Part shown: positions 1-13,130 of the stretch, piece by piece
Numbering within the stretch: the first letter of the stretch is position 1
Layout: every line of letters begins with the position of its first letter
Source of the DNA: Trichoplax sp. H2
Lineage: Eukaryota; Placozoa; Uniplacotomia; Trichoplacea
Direction: 5' to 3'
NCBI GenBank assembly: GCA_003344405.1
Contig: NOWV01000016.1
Location: 248,001 to 312,000 of the forward strand
DNA: 64,000 bases
Program-made: the position numbers and the translations under genes
The notes under the pieces: model-generated
Told to the model about the DNA's origin: nothing
The model's database searches: none
The model's input: only the letters and a program-made list of their open reading frames with translations

Positions 1-1274
1 ATATTACTGGATAGTATTATTATTTAACGTAGAATTTTTATAAACTAAGACTTATAAAGGAAGAAGTGATAGACAATATCTTGTATGGAAACTATTTCTT
101 TCTCGCTAGATACTTTTATCTATCATATTTTCATGAATTACTGGACAGTAATGTTATTTAATGTAAAATTATTATAAACTAAGATTCATATAGGAAGAAG
201 TGGTCGATAATGTGTTAAATGGAACTCTTTCTAACTGAAATTGTAAAATATAACACCAATCAATAAAATAATTTATATTTCCCTATAAAAATAGGACAGT
301 ATATTTATCTATCGTTAAGTATCTTCATTATTTTTGAGCAATATTACTTTTTAACCTCAAATTTTAGAGGTAAAGAAGAGTAAAAGTAAGAATAGATGGG
401 TACGGTAATGTATATTATAAGAATAAAAATTTGTTAGATTAAAAATACAGACTATAATATCAATTGATATAACGATTGTTTTTCCTCTTTTATAAATGCA
501 TATGTTTATCTATCACTAAATTTCGCCTGTAATAAGGGGGCAATATCAATTTTAATCTAGAATTATTATGAAATTAGAGTGATAAAATAAGGACTGATCG
601 AAAATACATAAAATCATAGCCTAAATACCACAAACTATAACATCAAGAGCTATTTCCTCAGACAAGAAATCGTATATAACTAATACAATTTCTCGTATTC
701 TATACAAATGTTGTATGAGATTTAAGAAGATCGCTGTTCAAAGTTGTAAATTTAAATAAAATTATTCAATGGTGTCTAGGAATGAAATCAGTATTTCTTC
801 TATTTTTTTTGGAGAGGGATTTACATGTTCTCTGTCTATATCAAAACAATCTATCCTTCTATTGCAAGATTACTTTCTATTTTGATTAAACTGAATTGAG
901 CATTCATACGAAAGAAAGAAAGAAATTCCCTTATGACGAAATTAGATGATGTATTTGCAATTGAAAGAAAAGGAACATGTATTGTAACAGTAGATTGGAT
1001 GTATTGAAAGATTAATATGGATAGATAATGGACAAGAAAGTTAATCGACTACTTGACAAAATGACATGTAAAAAATAAAAAGTTTTCAATGGGCATTCAA
1101 AGAATAAAACGGCAGACAGGATGGAAATTGAAAAAATAATAAGAGGGGAGACTCTGATAAAATACTTTAAAAGACAAAAAAAGTATAGGAAATCAATTTA
1201 ATAGCAGTTGTGACATTGATTAGCTATGTCTACGTTATGAGTATTGCCATGATTACAATTACTTAGACACCTAC
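1..1274. other. No gene seen; downstream intron of the LIM-homeodomain gene
   Basis: The sequence follows the LIM1 donor on the minus strand. I looked for a second LIM domain (paired cysteine codons) and a homeodomain helix 3 motif on the minus strand and saw neither. It is AT-rich with no long open frame. Confidence 0.5.
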
Positions 1275-1513
1275 TTGAAATAATCGGTCCTACAAAAGAT
1301 GTTGCCTTGCTTAACATAGCAACTTTGATCTTTATCTAATGGTTCATTGCAGTCATAGCATCGCAAACATTGTATGTGCCATTTTTTGTCGGTTTTTTGA
1401 ATACCCAGATATTCTTGATCCATGATACTACGACCACAGCCAGCACAGTATTCATTAAGTCTTCCCAGTGGATGACGATGATGATGAGCATGAGTTGTTA
1501 GTTCATTAAGCAA
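1275..1513 (-). CDS. LIM1 exon of a LIM-homeodomain transcription factor (Lhx6/8- or Lhx2/9-like), partial gene
   Basis: This internal exon encodes one complete LIM zinc-finger domain, a DNA-independent protein-interaction module. The zinc ligands read CAGC, then 19 residues, HIQC, LRC, YDC, 18 residues, and CRTD, which fits the C-x2-C...H-x2-C-x2-C-x2-C...C-x2-D consensus. The end of the domain (SCYVK...IFCRTDYF) resembles by eye the first LIM of Lhx6/8 (Arrowhead); Lhx2/9 (Apterous) has the same spacing and is the alternative. The first finger loop is two residues longer than in those human families. The acceptor (AATAG) lies just above position 1513 on the minus strand and the donor AA|GTAGGT ends the exon at 1275, phase 2. 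A histidine run (HAHHHRH) precedes the domain. LIM2 and the homeodomain are not visible below 1275 and presumably lie beyond the window start. A LIM-only protein is less likely. Confidence 0.8.
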
Positions 1514-3489
1514 CTATTAATATCATAACAGAGGGAAGAGAAGGTAGATAGAATTAGTAATTTATTTATCGTACTAAATTGAACGTATTTATACAGTAGT
1601 TTACGATTAATAATCTATTCGCTATATTGACGGCATCATGAAGATCGTTAGTATCATCCTTTTTCATATTACTTGAATGTAGGATTTAGATGTTTGAGAA
1701 ATAGCAAGAGAATGGAGAAAATATGGTTTGATAGTTATACTATTAGTTAAAATAATATTCGATAAATTGATTACAGAATTTGTTGTTGGGAGTTGAATGA
1801 TATTGAGGGAACATGATGACTAGATCTTGATCGCTATCATAGCTAATATCAGGTGATAAGGTTAATCCAGAATTTATATTTTATAATATAAATTGATTAT
1901 CCTTGAAAGGCTCAATATAGAATTTTATGGTTGGTAAACATTAATTGATATTCTGGAAGCTTGATACGGAAATTCTGTTGCTTGTAAACTAAAATGATTA
2001 TTTTTGAAAAGCTCAATATCGATATTTTTATACCTAGCAGTACAGATCCATTATCGTTTGTGTATCTCGAGGCTATAACATAACTAGTGAAATGAAGATA
2101 TTCAAAACCGATGCGATCAATTTTAGAATAAACATCATCATTACGATTGGAAAGAAATTCATGTTATGCCCTTTATCAAGCGATATTTATAGTTAGTAGA
2201 ATAGATAGGATCGTTTTAGCGTTCGATGTCGGAGAAATTGCCCTGGTAAGACCTATCTATACCTTCTGAAGTACGACTAGTGATTAGCATTTACCGTTCA
2301 AAAATTTGACGTTAACAACAATATAATTAGACTAATGCTGTTATAATCAGATTGATGTCATTTTATTACCATGGCTATATCATTCAGTTGCGTCGTTTAA
2401 GTTGTCTAATATGCTATAACTGAGATGATCATCAAACAATTAAATGTGATTTTTGAAAGGGATTGTATCCAATAATTAAAGGAAATGTCATCATTTTTTT
2501 TCTACTTTTATACAAAATCAATTCATTCTTTGATATTTGATGACTTGTAAATCGCTAGAGTATAAAATCGCCCATCAACATAACAATTTTTAATTTCGAT
2601 TATGGATATATTATCATTTTATAGAGACAATATCTGTAAAAAGCAAGATACAAATATGTTGAAAAGTATCGAATGAATCTTTCAACATTTTCTCTTCAAA
2701 TTCTCGACAGAACATGGACTATTTTCACGTTGGTTAGGATAGAGATATTCAAATCAATACCTTTAGTATTGTAATAAAATAGTTTAGCTATCCAGATGAA
2801 AAGATGTAAAACAGCTGCTACGGATTAACAAAAAATTTTAAAATACTCTCAAGTATTGAAATGGAAAGTAATGGATTTGATTGACTATTTTGATTGTTAT
2901 TGATGACAATTGATTAAATAATAACATATGGAATCCACTATCAGGATTAAATTAAAAATTGTACAATATCGTTGCTAGAACTAACACTTGGCCAACTTAC
3001 TGAATAGCCTAGCAAATTGAGGCTACTGTTGCCATGATTGAATTAAGATGAATTTACTTAAAATGGCTTAAAGTAGAGCTACTATCCATCTATTGTTTAA
3101 CCTACTTCCATTACCGAATGATGATGTTCGTAATGGCTACAAGATGATTACTGCTAGGGTTAAGTTATTAAGTAGGAAAGAAGGGAGTCATGGCCATGTT
3201 ATGATGAGAGCAATGGAGTGTAGAAAATCAATTTCCCTCTGCACTTTAGTTTGTTGATTACGATAGTAGACAAGGACAAAACTTTTGTCTTAAGAGGACC
3301 ATTACATTAAGTGAGGGTCTTTCTTATTTCAAGAATTGGTATTAAGAATAGGAGTAATAATAAGTTATTTTGATATCTAGGGGAAAGTATTTTAAACTTG
3401 AATCATTTTACTTGCGGCGAGATTGATTTAATATCAAGCAGATCATCAGCTGTAGATGAGTCAAAAATAACTGATGTTTACCATTGAAT

Positions 3490-3985
3490 GACCAAAAACG
3501 TTCACTTCTAAGTTCAATTTCCCGAATCGTAAAATGAAAAATAATCATTCTATCCTGAGAACTATTATGATCGATGGATCATTATTGCTGAATTGATCAT
3601 AAACAAAAAAAATACGCTAACAACTACTGTAAGTTTAATTTCATGATGAGTAGAAAGAAAAGTAACCATTCTATCCTGAGAACTATTGCGATTGACAAAT
3701 ATTTATTGCTAAGTTGGCATGAACAAAGAAGTACGCTTACTTATATGCTCAATTTCCGAATTAGTAAAAGGAAAAGCAATCATTCTATCCTGAGAATTAT
3801 TGCGATTGTAGAATATTTATTGCTCAATTGCCATGGATTACATATCAAGAATAGCAGTTACACTTTCTTCTAAGCTTGATTTTCTGATCAGTAGAAGGAA
3901 AAGTAATGCTATCTGGACGATTGTAATAGAATAAGAGAACTATTGTGATCGATGTGAATTTATTTCTCAATTAGCATGGATTGCA
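3490..3985. repeat. Degenerate tandem repeat, unit about 115-125 bp
   Basis: The phrase CATTCTATCCTGAGAACTAT recurs at 3546, 3667 and 3781 (last copy GAATTATT), and a decayed fourth copy with CTATCTGG lies near 3909. The sequence between copies also aligns, with a shared string ATTTATTGCT(A/C)A. The short frame at 3643-3873 is produced by these repeats, as its protein repeats (K)SNHSILR. Confidence 0.8.
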
Positions 3986-4254
3986 CGTTAAGAAGGGCAG
4001 GAATAGGTACATCTACAAATATCTAATATCCTAACAAGTCGACAACTGGTGAAACTGCAGGTTGCTGCAATCACCTTCGTTTTCACTGTCCATCAAATGA
4101 TTCTGATAGTTTCAATTAAGTTAACAATTTTACAATCAGGGAAAATGATTATACAAGCATTCGATGGGAAAAATCATCAAAATAAGCTTCATCGTGATAT
4201 TACAATGGTCCATAGGAAGAAAACAAAACGTCAATTTAACTTCCACTATTTTCC

Positions 4255-5770
4255 AAAATGCAGAGGATATTGTCAATATTACCGTGAACGATATTGACTT
4301 TTGCCTCCTTAAATAAGTCGTTAAAGATGAGTCATTTTTAGTGCTATTTTTATTCTGAATGGAATATCAAGGTTTAGGGCAACAAATAATATGTTTAATC
4401 AATGACTACTGAATAGGAATAAAAATATTCTGTCTGAAATTAACCTTGAAATCAATATTCAGTCAATTTCTTCTGCTATTAAAAGAATATTGTCAATATC
4501 ATCGCGGAAAATATTGACCTTTGAATCCTTTGAAATGATCTATTGACTGCTATGAGTCGATCATCAAGCATTTCCGAATGTGTATCAAGATTTATGGCGG
4601 AAGAAATACAAGTTCAACTACTATTGAAGTCAGAGAGTATAGGACTCAGTATTAAGGAAGAAATAAATCATTCAAAACACGGTGATTAATCTATCCAAAT
4701 AAGAAAAAAGGATTGATACTATCATGATAGATATTTCATATCGCTCAAGATGGTCGCTTTACCGCTATGAATCCGTTAGTAATATGGTTACGGGATGGAA
4801 AAATACAAGTTGTACTACTATTGAAATCAGAGGCCAAATATTAGGGTAAAAATGAAACATTTGAAGGCAATGAATAAACTATCGAAATCAAGTGTATTGT
4901 CAATATTATTATGAAAGATGTTGACCTTTGCCGCCTTTAGAGATGATCAATTTGCTACTCTCAAGCCAGTCAATTGCTAATCTCTGTAAGGATATCAATA
5001 TTTATTGTAGAAAAAATAACTACATGAGTTCAACGAATTTGTTAAAGTATTTGCAGAGAATAAGACCTACATTATCCTACGAGCTATTGATCATTGCTCT
5101 AGCTCTCAATTTTTTGTTAATATTCCTTAATAACAAGAATATATTATCGAAATTGGGGTAATTTTCCAGTCCTATGACGACTAAAACACGGTATCAAAGC
5201 TAGGATAAAAGTCCATTCAAGTTCTACTATTATTTTGAGTTATAGTAGTCATGATTGCCGCTCGTTGTCCATATTGTTAAATAAGCATCAAAATTTAGAG
5301 AAGAAAAATGTCCATTTGTGTCCTCCTAGTACTAAAATTGGAGGGTATATTCTTAAAATTAAGGTAAACATCTATTCTATAGTGGTTCTACTGCTTTTAG
5401 CAATGGAAGATATATTATCGAATTGAGGGTAAACGTCCATTCTAGTTCAACTGCTACTAAAGTTCAAGGATCAATTCTCAAAATTAGGCTAAACATCTAT
5501 TCTAGTCCTACTGCTATTAAAATTGGACGGTATATTGTGAATTGAAAAGAATCTTGTCAGCAATATCCCTAAAGAAGATATCGACTTCAGCCGGCTTGAC
5601 TACGCTGCTGAATATCATGCAATGAAAGCTCATGACCAGTTGTAAACATCTCTAAATCATTATGAAAATTGAGGATGGAAAAACATCTATTCAAGTAGTA
5701 TTGTTATTGAATAATTGGAGGTTATATTGTCAATATTATCGTAAACGCTATCTTCGCTTTGATGATTCAA
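4255..5770. repeat. Dispersed copies of an ATATTGTCAATATTA-type repeat
   Basis: Related segments reading roughly ATATTGTCAATAT(T/C)A(T/C)CGTG..GATATTGAC occur near 4266, 4487, 4895, 5548 and 5728, with diverged filler between. The core TATTGTCAATA is close to palindromic. A second short-period array at 5365-5550 has units starting TAAACATCTATTCTA or TAAACGTCCATTCTA at 5365, 5430 and 5492, period about 62-66 bp. Confidence 0.65.
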
Positions 5771-6169
5771 CGGACTTTAAGAAGATCAGTATTCGTTATT
5801 TATCAGTTCATGGTTATTATTCGACATCGAAATTGACTCGCAAAGCTAATTTAAACTAGCAAAGTTTGACAAGGCAGTAGAAGCAGCCTATTGAGACTTG
5901 ATTTCTATCTTTCAAATGGCTTCCTTTACTTTTATCTATCTTTTTCAGCGCAGACTATTCCATCTGTTGGAAGATTCTTATCTCCTCTTCATATTCGAGT
6001 ACAATAATAGCAATCAACAAACTGTAGGGGATATTGGCTACTATTAGTCTAAATAGTAAACATTAAGCCCCCTGTCATAGGCTTTTCACCGATCCTATTG
6101 AATCCACTGTTAGCGAATGCTAACTTTAAATCCTACTCTTGAATAGCTTCGAAGTAATCGGCAATGTAT

Positions 6170-6765
6170 TAAGAACGAGTTTAGCTTAGCTAGCAACAGC
6201 TACGAAGCTAAGCAATTTTCCTTCTGGTATGATTTCGTCATGGATTTCCAGATCTAGTAGTCCATGATGTACAAGTCTATACTTGCATTAACGAGTTCAA
6301 CTAACTAGCAATAGCAAACCAAGTACGCCATTATCCTTGTTATGATAATTTATTCTACTTTCCAAGTCACTATGGTTTCATTACGGACTTCTAGATCTAG
6401 AAGTCTATAATCTGCAAGCCGGTGGTTCCATGGACGAGTTCAACTAACTAGCAGTAATATACGAAGTTACGCGATTATCCTTCTGTTATGATGAGTAAAT
6501 CTACTTTCAATGTCATCTATGTTCTATTAATGAGTTCAACGAACTAGCAATAACTTACTAAGTTATGCGATTATCCCTCTAATATGATGAATTATTTTAT
6601 TCTCTATGTCATCAATGTTCACAATTATTATAAATTCCTAGATCTAGAAGTCTATGAGTCCATTGACAAGTCTAACGAATGAGCAATAATATACAAAGTT
6701 ACGCGATTATCCTTCTGTCATAATGAGTTATTTCAATTTCCATATCATCTATCTTCAACTTTATA
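6170..6765. repeat. Degenerate tandem repeat, five units of about 95-140 bp
   Basis: Each unit carries GAGTTCAAC(T/G)AACTAGCAA followed by AAGTTACGCGATTATCCTTC and TATGATGA, with copies starting near 6176, 6292, 6433, 6527 and 6663. Some units also share TTCTAGATCTAGAAGTCTAT, a near-palindromic stretch. Unit length varies because parts are missing in some copies. Confidence 0.8.
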
Positions 6766-9700
6766 ATTAAAAAATTAAGAATAGAAAAGGGATAAGAAAA
6801 TGTATCTTACGGTCTACTATCGTACAATGTAGTAACCTGAGATGACACAGTATCATGTCCTATTTTCGAATAACATTAGTGTGTCTTGCTAGTCTCTTCC
6901 ACTTCGATAATTTTATTAATGAGAATGGAATAGAGAGGGTTAGGGTATTAAGTAGTCGTTACAAGTCATTGCATATTTGGAAAAGAGAAGGAAAATACTA
7001 TAGAAATGAGTTGATGATTCTTGCCACAAGAAAACATGAGACGGCATTATAGCAAACTTAGGTAGAAGTCATGATGGGGGGCGTATTGATTTTTACAACT
7101 AGAATTCCCTTGACAATTTTTTAATTATTTTTGAGGTAAATACCTCCACTTGATATCGATTGTCAAGTCGACGGCATGAATACAAGCTTTGATGCATTAA
7201 TATCGATAGATGTATCTATTTCTACCATTGGAGTAGTATTTCCATTTAATTTCCCATCTTTGGTCGGTGATGAAATGATTGCTATGGAAATATCAACGGA
7301 ACGAATGATAACTGTGTCTGGTTTTATAGCTACAACAGTTGCATTTAATTTTCCATCTTTGTTCAAGGATTGAGTAATGCAATTTACTTTCAGCCAATTG
7401 TAAAGTCGACAGCATTGATGACTAACTTGGAGACACAAATTAGGATAGCTACATCGAGTTGTATAGCTAGAATAGTTCAATTCTTTCATCAAGAATTAAG
7501 TACTACAACGTAGATTGATCTATTAAGCGGTATTCAAGCAAGCTTATATCGAGACATTAGTCGCCAATAATTTGCACTATTGGGATAGGACGAGTATTTC
7601 ATGGCCAAGGGCTATTTTCAATGATTTGGTTTGCTATTTATACATTGACTCTAATTCGATTGAACGAGTCCAATTGAATCAAAAGAATACGAGATGTTCT
7701 ATAAATTAATGATTAATTTGTCATTTTTTTTTCTCAAAGGGTTTAAATTCTTATTATAATAGTCAAGACATTATTTATTGTCTCAAATCATGCTCCATCA
7801 CTCACGATGTCTATCCAAATGCACTTATCAACTTAACCGATAATACTTGACTTGGGAGTAATCAACTACTAGGTTATATATAATTAATTTACCAATTGGA
7901 CTCAAAATCAATTTTTATCATGATTAGAGTTTAATGAAGTCTAGCCAATGCTAACTAGTTCAAAACAACAATAAAATACAAGATGCAAAGTGGCTATCTT
8001 ATCGACTAACTATCCCTAGCCAAGGTAAATATGAAATAAATAAGAATAGGGTCTAGATGATAGGGTAATACTCGTATATGAATCCATTTCAACTAGCCCT
8101 CCTATTTTGGGAATAATAGGGATTGTAACCATGGAAGAATATTTCTATTTCATGAGTGGTGGTAAGAATTAAAAAAAGTAAAGAAAAAAGTAATGGTAGA
8201 ACAAAATGATGAGTGGTCAATAAATGAGGTAAGAAGGGAGAAAAAAAAGATTTAGAGTAAATCGCTCAATCATCTTGTTCATGTTATAGAGATCGTTTAT
8301 GAAATGGAGAGAGTACGGCAACTATTTCATAGCTTATATCAAGTAAATGAGGGATAAAAGAACCCCAAACTATTCTAGTCAGGAGGTATTGGCAGACTTA
8401 AATCATGAGTTGACAATGCCATCATTGGATAAATTTAATATTATGCAAACTGTAAAGTATAAATAATTATACAATGACAGTAAACGACTTTAGTTGGTCA
8501 GGAATAATCAACATGGCTGAAATAGATGCAAAATCGATTCTACGAATGGTGATCAAATCTCCTTTTAGACTGATTGCTATGTCTTCATAGTGAGGGTTAT
8601 TGAATGATATTAAGGTTCACTAAGATAGTCTAGAAAGATTAATCCTAATGAACAAATCAAGTAAGATTGGAAAATAAAAAGTTGCAAAAGTTGAATTTTC
8701 TATTTTCAGTTGTCCTATCCTTAATAGAAATATTATTTTTTAACATCTTGAAGGTGATGTCAAAAAATTTTCAACTGATGAAATTATCGTTAAGCTAGGC
8801 TACGAATCACTTTAGCATTCTATTTCATGATTGAACTGTATGATTTTTTTCTTTCCATGTCAAGGACTAATCTTTTGACAACGTACTGCAAATGGATATG
8901 ACAACATCTCCTTGATTAGTCTTGTAGACGGGAGGGGAAAATGAAGAGGAGCTGTTGGTTGATCAATCTACCGTAATGATGACAACCGGTCTTGCTAGTA
9001 TCCCCTGTTTGTCACTTTTAACTACACTCTTTCAGCAAGGGATTGCTTTAGTTATGGAATGGATTTAGATAAGAGTTGATAGGAGGGATGGATAAAATTA
9101 GAACTAGTTGCAAAGTTCTTTTTCTATGTTATAACTTGTCTGATTGAGATGGAGGGCGATAACTAAACACAGGACAATGTTTGCTCGTTGTCGGTATACC
9201 ATAATCATTATTGAATAGATGATAGCAAGTAAAAAGTATAGATTGATCGATGGATTGACTATCAAATTATCGATGACTAATAAATTGAACCGTAATTTTT
9301 GATAAACATGAATGCAAACTCTAAAGTGAAACAAGTTGAAATGATCGATCAATTCAATTAAAGATAGATCAATGGATTGATAGTAGGAATTAATTTGCAT
9401 TGAATGTTATTATAGTGTCAAAATTTGGGGGAAAGCAAAATAGATGAGAGAATCGCCCAATTCAACTCGTATTTCATAATTAGTCATCAAGAATGTCATC
9501 ATCTTCATCTTCCCTCCTCTACTATGTCATGATTGCTACCCGTCACACCTTGTACATCAACTTAATTATCATCTAATCAAATACTGCCAAAAAAAAAGGA
9601 TACGCTCGTAGTTTAGAAATAATTGATACCGACTACAATTTAATTTAACAGGAGTGACTTTACTTCTGTCTTGTTGGAAAAGGGCTAGAATGGAAATAGC

Positions 9701-9909
9701 TTTGGTAAGGCCTGGCCTATCAACGGTTATTCTCTTGCGCGTAACAACCGTCATTTTATTTTAAAAGTACTTTAAAATATCTAACTTGAAAGATTCGATT
9801 GTTATTGTGATATAGAATATATCAAGTTATAGCTAGACAAGTAAATTGAGCAGGTCTGAAATTGGTCTAGACCTTGTTTGATAAAGTAATTTGTCTTATT
9901 GGACATTAC

Positions 9910-10023
9910 CGTATCATCGTTGTAAGATCCTCCAGTTTCAGAAATTGCATCACTTGTAGAACTAGGAGTCGTTTGAATTGGAATTTGACCACCAAGTCCA
10001 GTAATATGATCAGGAGCATCCAT
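9910..10023 (-). CDS. Probable first coding exon of the LIM-homeodomain gene
   Basis: The exon starts with an ATG in a good context (AAAATGG) and encodes 38 codons of low-complexity polar sequence starting MDAPDHITGLGG and ending GGSYNDDT. It stops at a donor ACG|GTAATG in phase 0. The next recognisable minus-strand exon, the LIM1 exon at 1513, also starts in phase 0, so the two join in frame and place an N-terminal tail of about 56 residues before LIM1. Short disordered tails of this kind are usual in LIM-homeodomain proteins. The weak points are the 8.4 kb intron this implies and the absence of any conserved motif in the exon, so it could be the start of another transcript. Confidence 0.5.
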
Positions 10024-11000
10024 TTTGCAAGTGGAATATCCGGCCTATTGTTGGATCAAGAGATAAAGTTATAATAGTGTTATGTGATTGTTCATTGCTA
10101 AATTGACATGAGACAAATTGCGTCCTAGGATTGAAAAAATAATTTTGTCTTGATGGTCATTGCTCTATCGATATCGATCGATAGTTGTAGAATAAAATGA
10201 ATTCTTTCTCATTGGAACAGATTATTAAGTAAAGAATCAAGCGTTCAAGAGGTAGAAAAATATTTTATCCTAATCGAAGCACGTTGTCTAACTTACCCTT
10301 TTCGAACTCGACGGTCAATTTTGTTTTGATTGCTTTGATGACTATGTTGCAGGAAAAAAAATGGGATAAGAAAATGGACTACTAATGTCGATGGAGAAGT
10401 GATAATGTAGATAAACAGGGCCGAAAGTGAGAGAAAGAAGGCGCAGAAAATTAATATTAAAATGATAGCCAAGAGAGAGAGAAAGAATAAAACAGTAGTC
10501 TCCTAGTTAGCAGTATTATTCAAGAGACAGATGGAGAGATTGAAGATTGTCTACTAGGACAAATGTTTGAGTAACAACAAGACAACAGATCTAAAGAAAT
10601 TGTAATTTTAACCTATTTTTCTCTCTATCTAATCTACTGTCTAACTTCTGTACATGCTTGGCGTTGAAATAAAGCAAAACGTAAACTATAACTTGCTTGT
10701 CATAGAAAAGTATTAGAATAGTAAAGTGATGGAAAGAATAGAAAATGATCGATGGCCTATTGTTGACTACAAGATGATCTCCTTGACTTGCATTCAATTA
10801 ATTAAATGGGTGGATCTTGTTACTTTTTTGTCATGTTATTACCATCACATGCTAGCCGATCATATCAGTCATTGGTTGTAGGCCACTTACAATATTTTCA
10901 AGCGTTGTTCAAATGTTACAACTTTACAACATTGATATAGACACCTCTGAAAGGAAAATACTGCAACGGGGGGAGGAATGATTTTCAGCTCGTATACATT

Positions 11001-11018
11001 ACTCTCTCTCTCTCTCTT
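11001..11018. repeat. CT microsatellite
   Basis: A run of alternating C and T, about nine repeats, in AT-rich sequence 980 bp upstream of the probable LIM-homeodomain start exon. Confidence 0.85.
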
Positions 11019-13080
11019 TATATAAATAGACCTCAATGGCTACGGCTATTATTTCTTGAAACAGTAATTTTTTTGATTTTCTATCATCTTTATTCTCTTA
11101 GAATGATATCCTGATGGTTATTGATAATGTTAAATAAGAAAGAAAATAAAAATAGCGATATAAAACAGGGGGGTACTTTTATTTATATAGACGTTGTTGG
11201 AAGAAAAATACGACTTGAAGATAATATGGAGATCATTTTCAGTTATTTCTTATTTTTTTTTACCTTAACCTGGAACGGAATATTGGCTCCGATCTACGTG
11301 CTATTCAATTATAAGGTCTTATGGATTACTATTCTATGGAGTGATTTAACTTTGTTGAAATAATAGGCTAGGTGTATTCTGACAATTGACTAATTTTTGG
11401 GATTTTAATTTTTCCACTCTTTATTATATTGGATTCAACAACCTTTCCAATTCTACATTTTATCTGATGTGTTATTGCACTATTTTACATCTAGTTTAAT
11501 AAACTACCATGTATCATTTTGCTAACTTATTGAAAGCCAAGTTAATTAACTCAAAATGATACTTCCTTGAATTGAAAAAAAAAAATTTCAAATAATGTAG
11601 ACAAGGAAAATGCAATCGAGTCGGAAGTGGTCAAACAGTAGATGTATCATTGCAACAATCATCTAATAATCGCTATCCTCTTGCAAAGAATACATTAATA
11701 ATCATGACTATAGTTATGATGATTTGGATGGAAAGAAAAGGGGATGAAATTTCAACACTATCAATAAAGAATTAAATTACAATTCAGATTGAATTGATTA
11801 AATTGATTGGCACATGTCTAGCGCCCAGTGTGACAACATTATGACAATTACATGTCAAAAAGCACACCTTAACCTATTGTCGCCAACTATTTGCTTACTA
11901 CTTTACAATCCAATCGTTTCAGTAGCTTCCATTTTTTCATCTCCTCATGCTACTTGAATTATTTCTTCATCTATTTTCAACAGGCAAATATAGACGCCTT
12001 GACGCGACATACATTACACACATATAAATATTAAACTATACATCAAAATAGTGCTTGATGATAAATTTTCGAATACTATTAACCTATGCAATCACTGTTA
12101 TTCTACTAGTTTATCCTACTGCTAGACGACTCGTACCTTGATTTTGAGTAAATTGGAGCCTTCCTTTCTATACGGTTATATACGTTATTATTGTTCTAAT
12201 AGAGAGTGGATCATTTTTTAGTAGCCATGATAGAATAACACTCTCTAGCTTTTATTCTCTCCCTCTCTAGTACCTAGCAAATATAGATAGATACTTTAGG
12301 AAATTGCTCTGGTGCAAATGAAATTATGCACCAACTCCAACTTTTTTATTTTTTCAATAACAACAACAACAAAATAACTTTATTACTCTTATATAAGAAA
12401 GGATTCCAATCTATCTTTTCTTTTTCAATCCGATTTTCAACAGTTAATCCAATTGATGTCCGCCTCCATCTTATTTTACAATTAAGTTCAAGGCGTCAAT
12501 ACTTGAACTTGTTGTCGCAATGGCTAACAAAAGCAAAGAGATCAACTGAATCATGTCTAGTTAAAGTTATGATTTGATAGATCATCTCCAGATCATAACC
12601 CCCCTAAGATAACAATCATAATCGTACTATCGAAATAATACATAAAGAAAGGTTAGGACAGCCTTGAAGATTTTTTCCTTTCTCTATATAGATCAAAGCA
12701 TTGACACCAAATAAAATATTGCCCAAGGGCAAAAGTGCAACCCTTGAATAGCAGTATTGACATAATGAATAGCTTAATTTTTGCCTACTTCAAATAGCTC
12801 TTGGCTACAAATGCCGATTTTATTCTTTCCTTCTATTCTATTCTATCCTCCTTTATTTTATTATTTTTTTATTTATTTTTCTCCTCTTCTATTCTATAAT
12901 TCTTTATCAATTAGAAATTATTTCTCTTCATATCTTAATATTATTTGTTACGCAACAGCAACAATCACCTGCTTGTATAAATTCAGCTAATTTAGATATA
13001 TGTTTGCATACTGATTCAATAGAGAATTCATGATGTTGACTATAGCTCATTTCCAATGTTATTGTTTGAACCAAAATAAT

Positions 13081-13130
13081 TTCCCTCCCTTCTCCTCCTC
13101 CGCCTTTCCTCCCCCCACCCCCTTACCTTC
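13081..13130. other. C-rich polypyrimidine tract (G-rich on the minus strand)
   Basis: About 50 bp of almost pure pyrimidine, including CCCCCCACCCCC. The minus strand therefore has several G runs, two of them five or six long. It stands out sharply from the AT-rich surroundings and lies about 3 kb upstream of the probable LIM-homeodomain start exon. Confidence 0.8.

Larger units (their letters stand above)
1514..9909 (-). other. Presumed long intron of the LIM-homeodomain gene, repeat-rich
   Basis: No exon with conserved protein sequence was found here on either strand. Open frames are short. Those at 7163-7492 (minus) and 7176-7373 (plus) overlap on opposite strands and carry an internal repeat (KDGKLN twice on the minus reading), which suggests repeat-derived openness and not coding. 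The segment from about 3.5 to 6.8 kb is built largely of degenerate tandem repeats, listed separately. Calling it an intron depends on the exon at 9910-10023 being correct. Confidence 0.4.

Noticed and set aside
7163-7492. 109-codon frame on the minus strand overlapping a plus-strand frame
   Set aside because: Both strands are open over the same repeat-like segment (KDGKLN twice); no conserved motif or splice pattern.
12781-12990. 69-codon plus-strand frame rich in Phe and Tyr
   Set aside because: Translation of a T-rich low-complexity tract.
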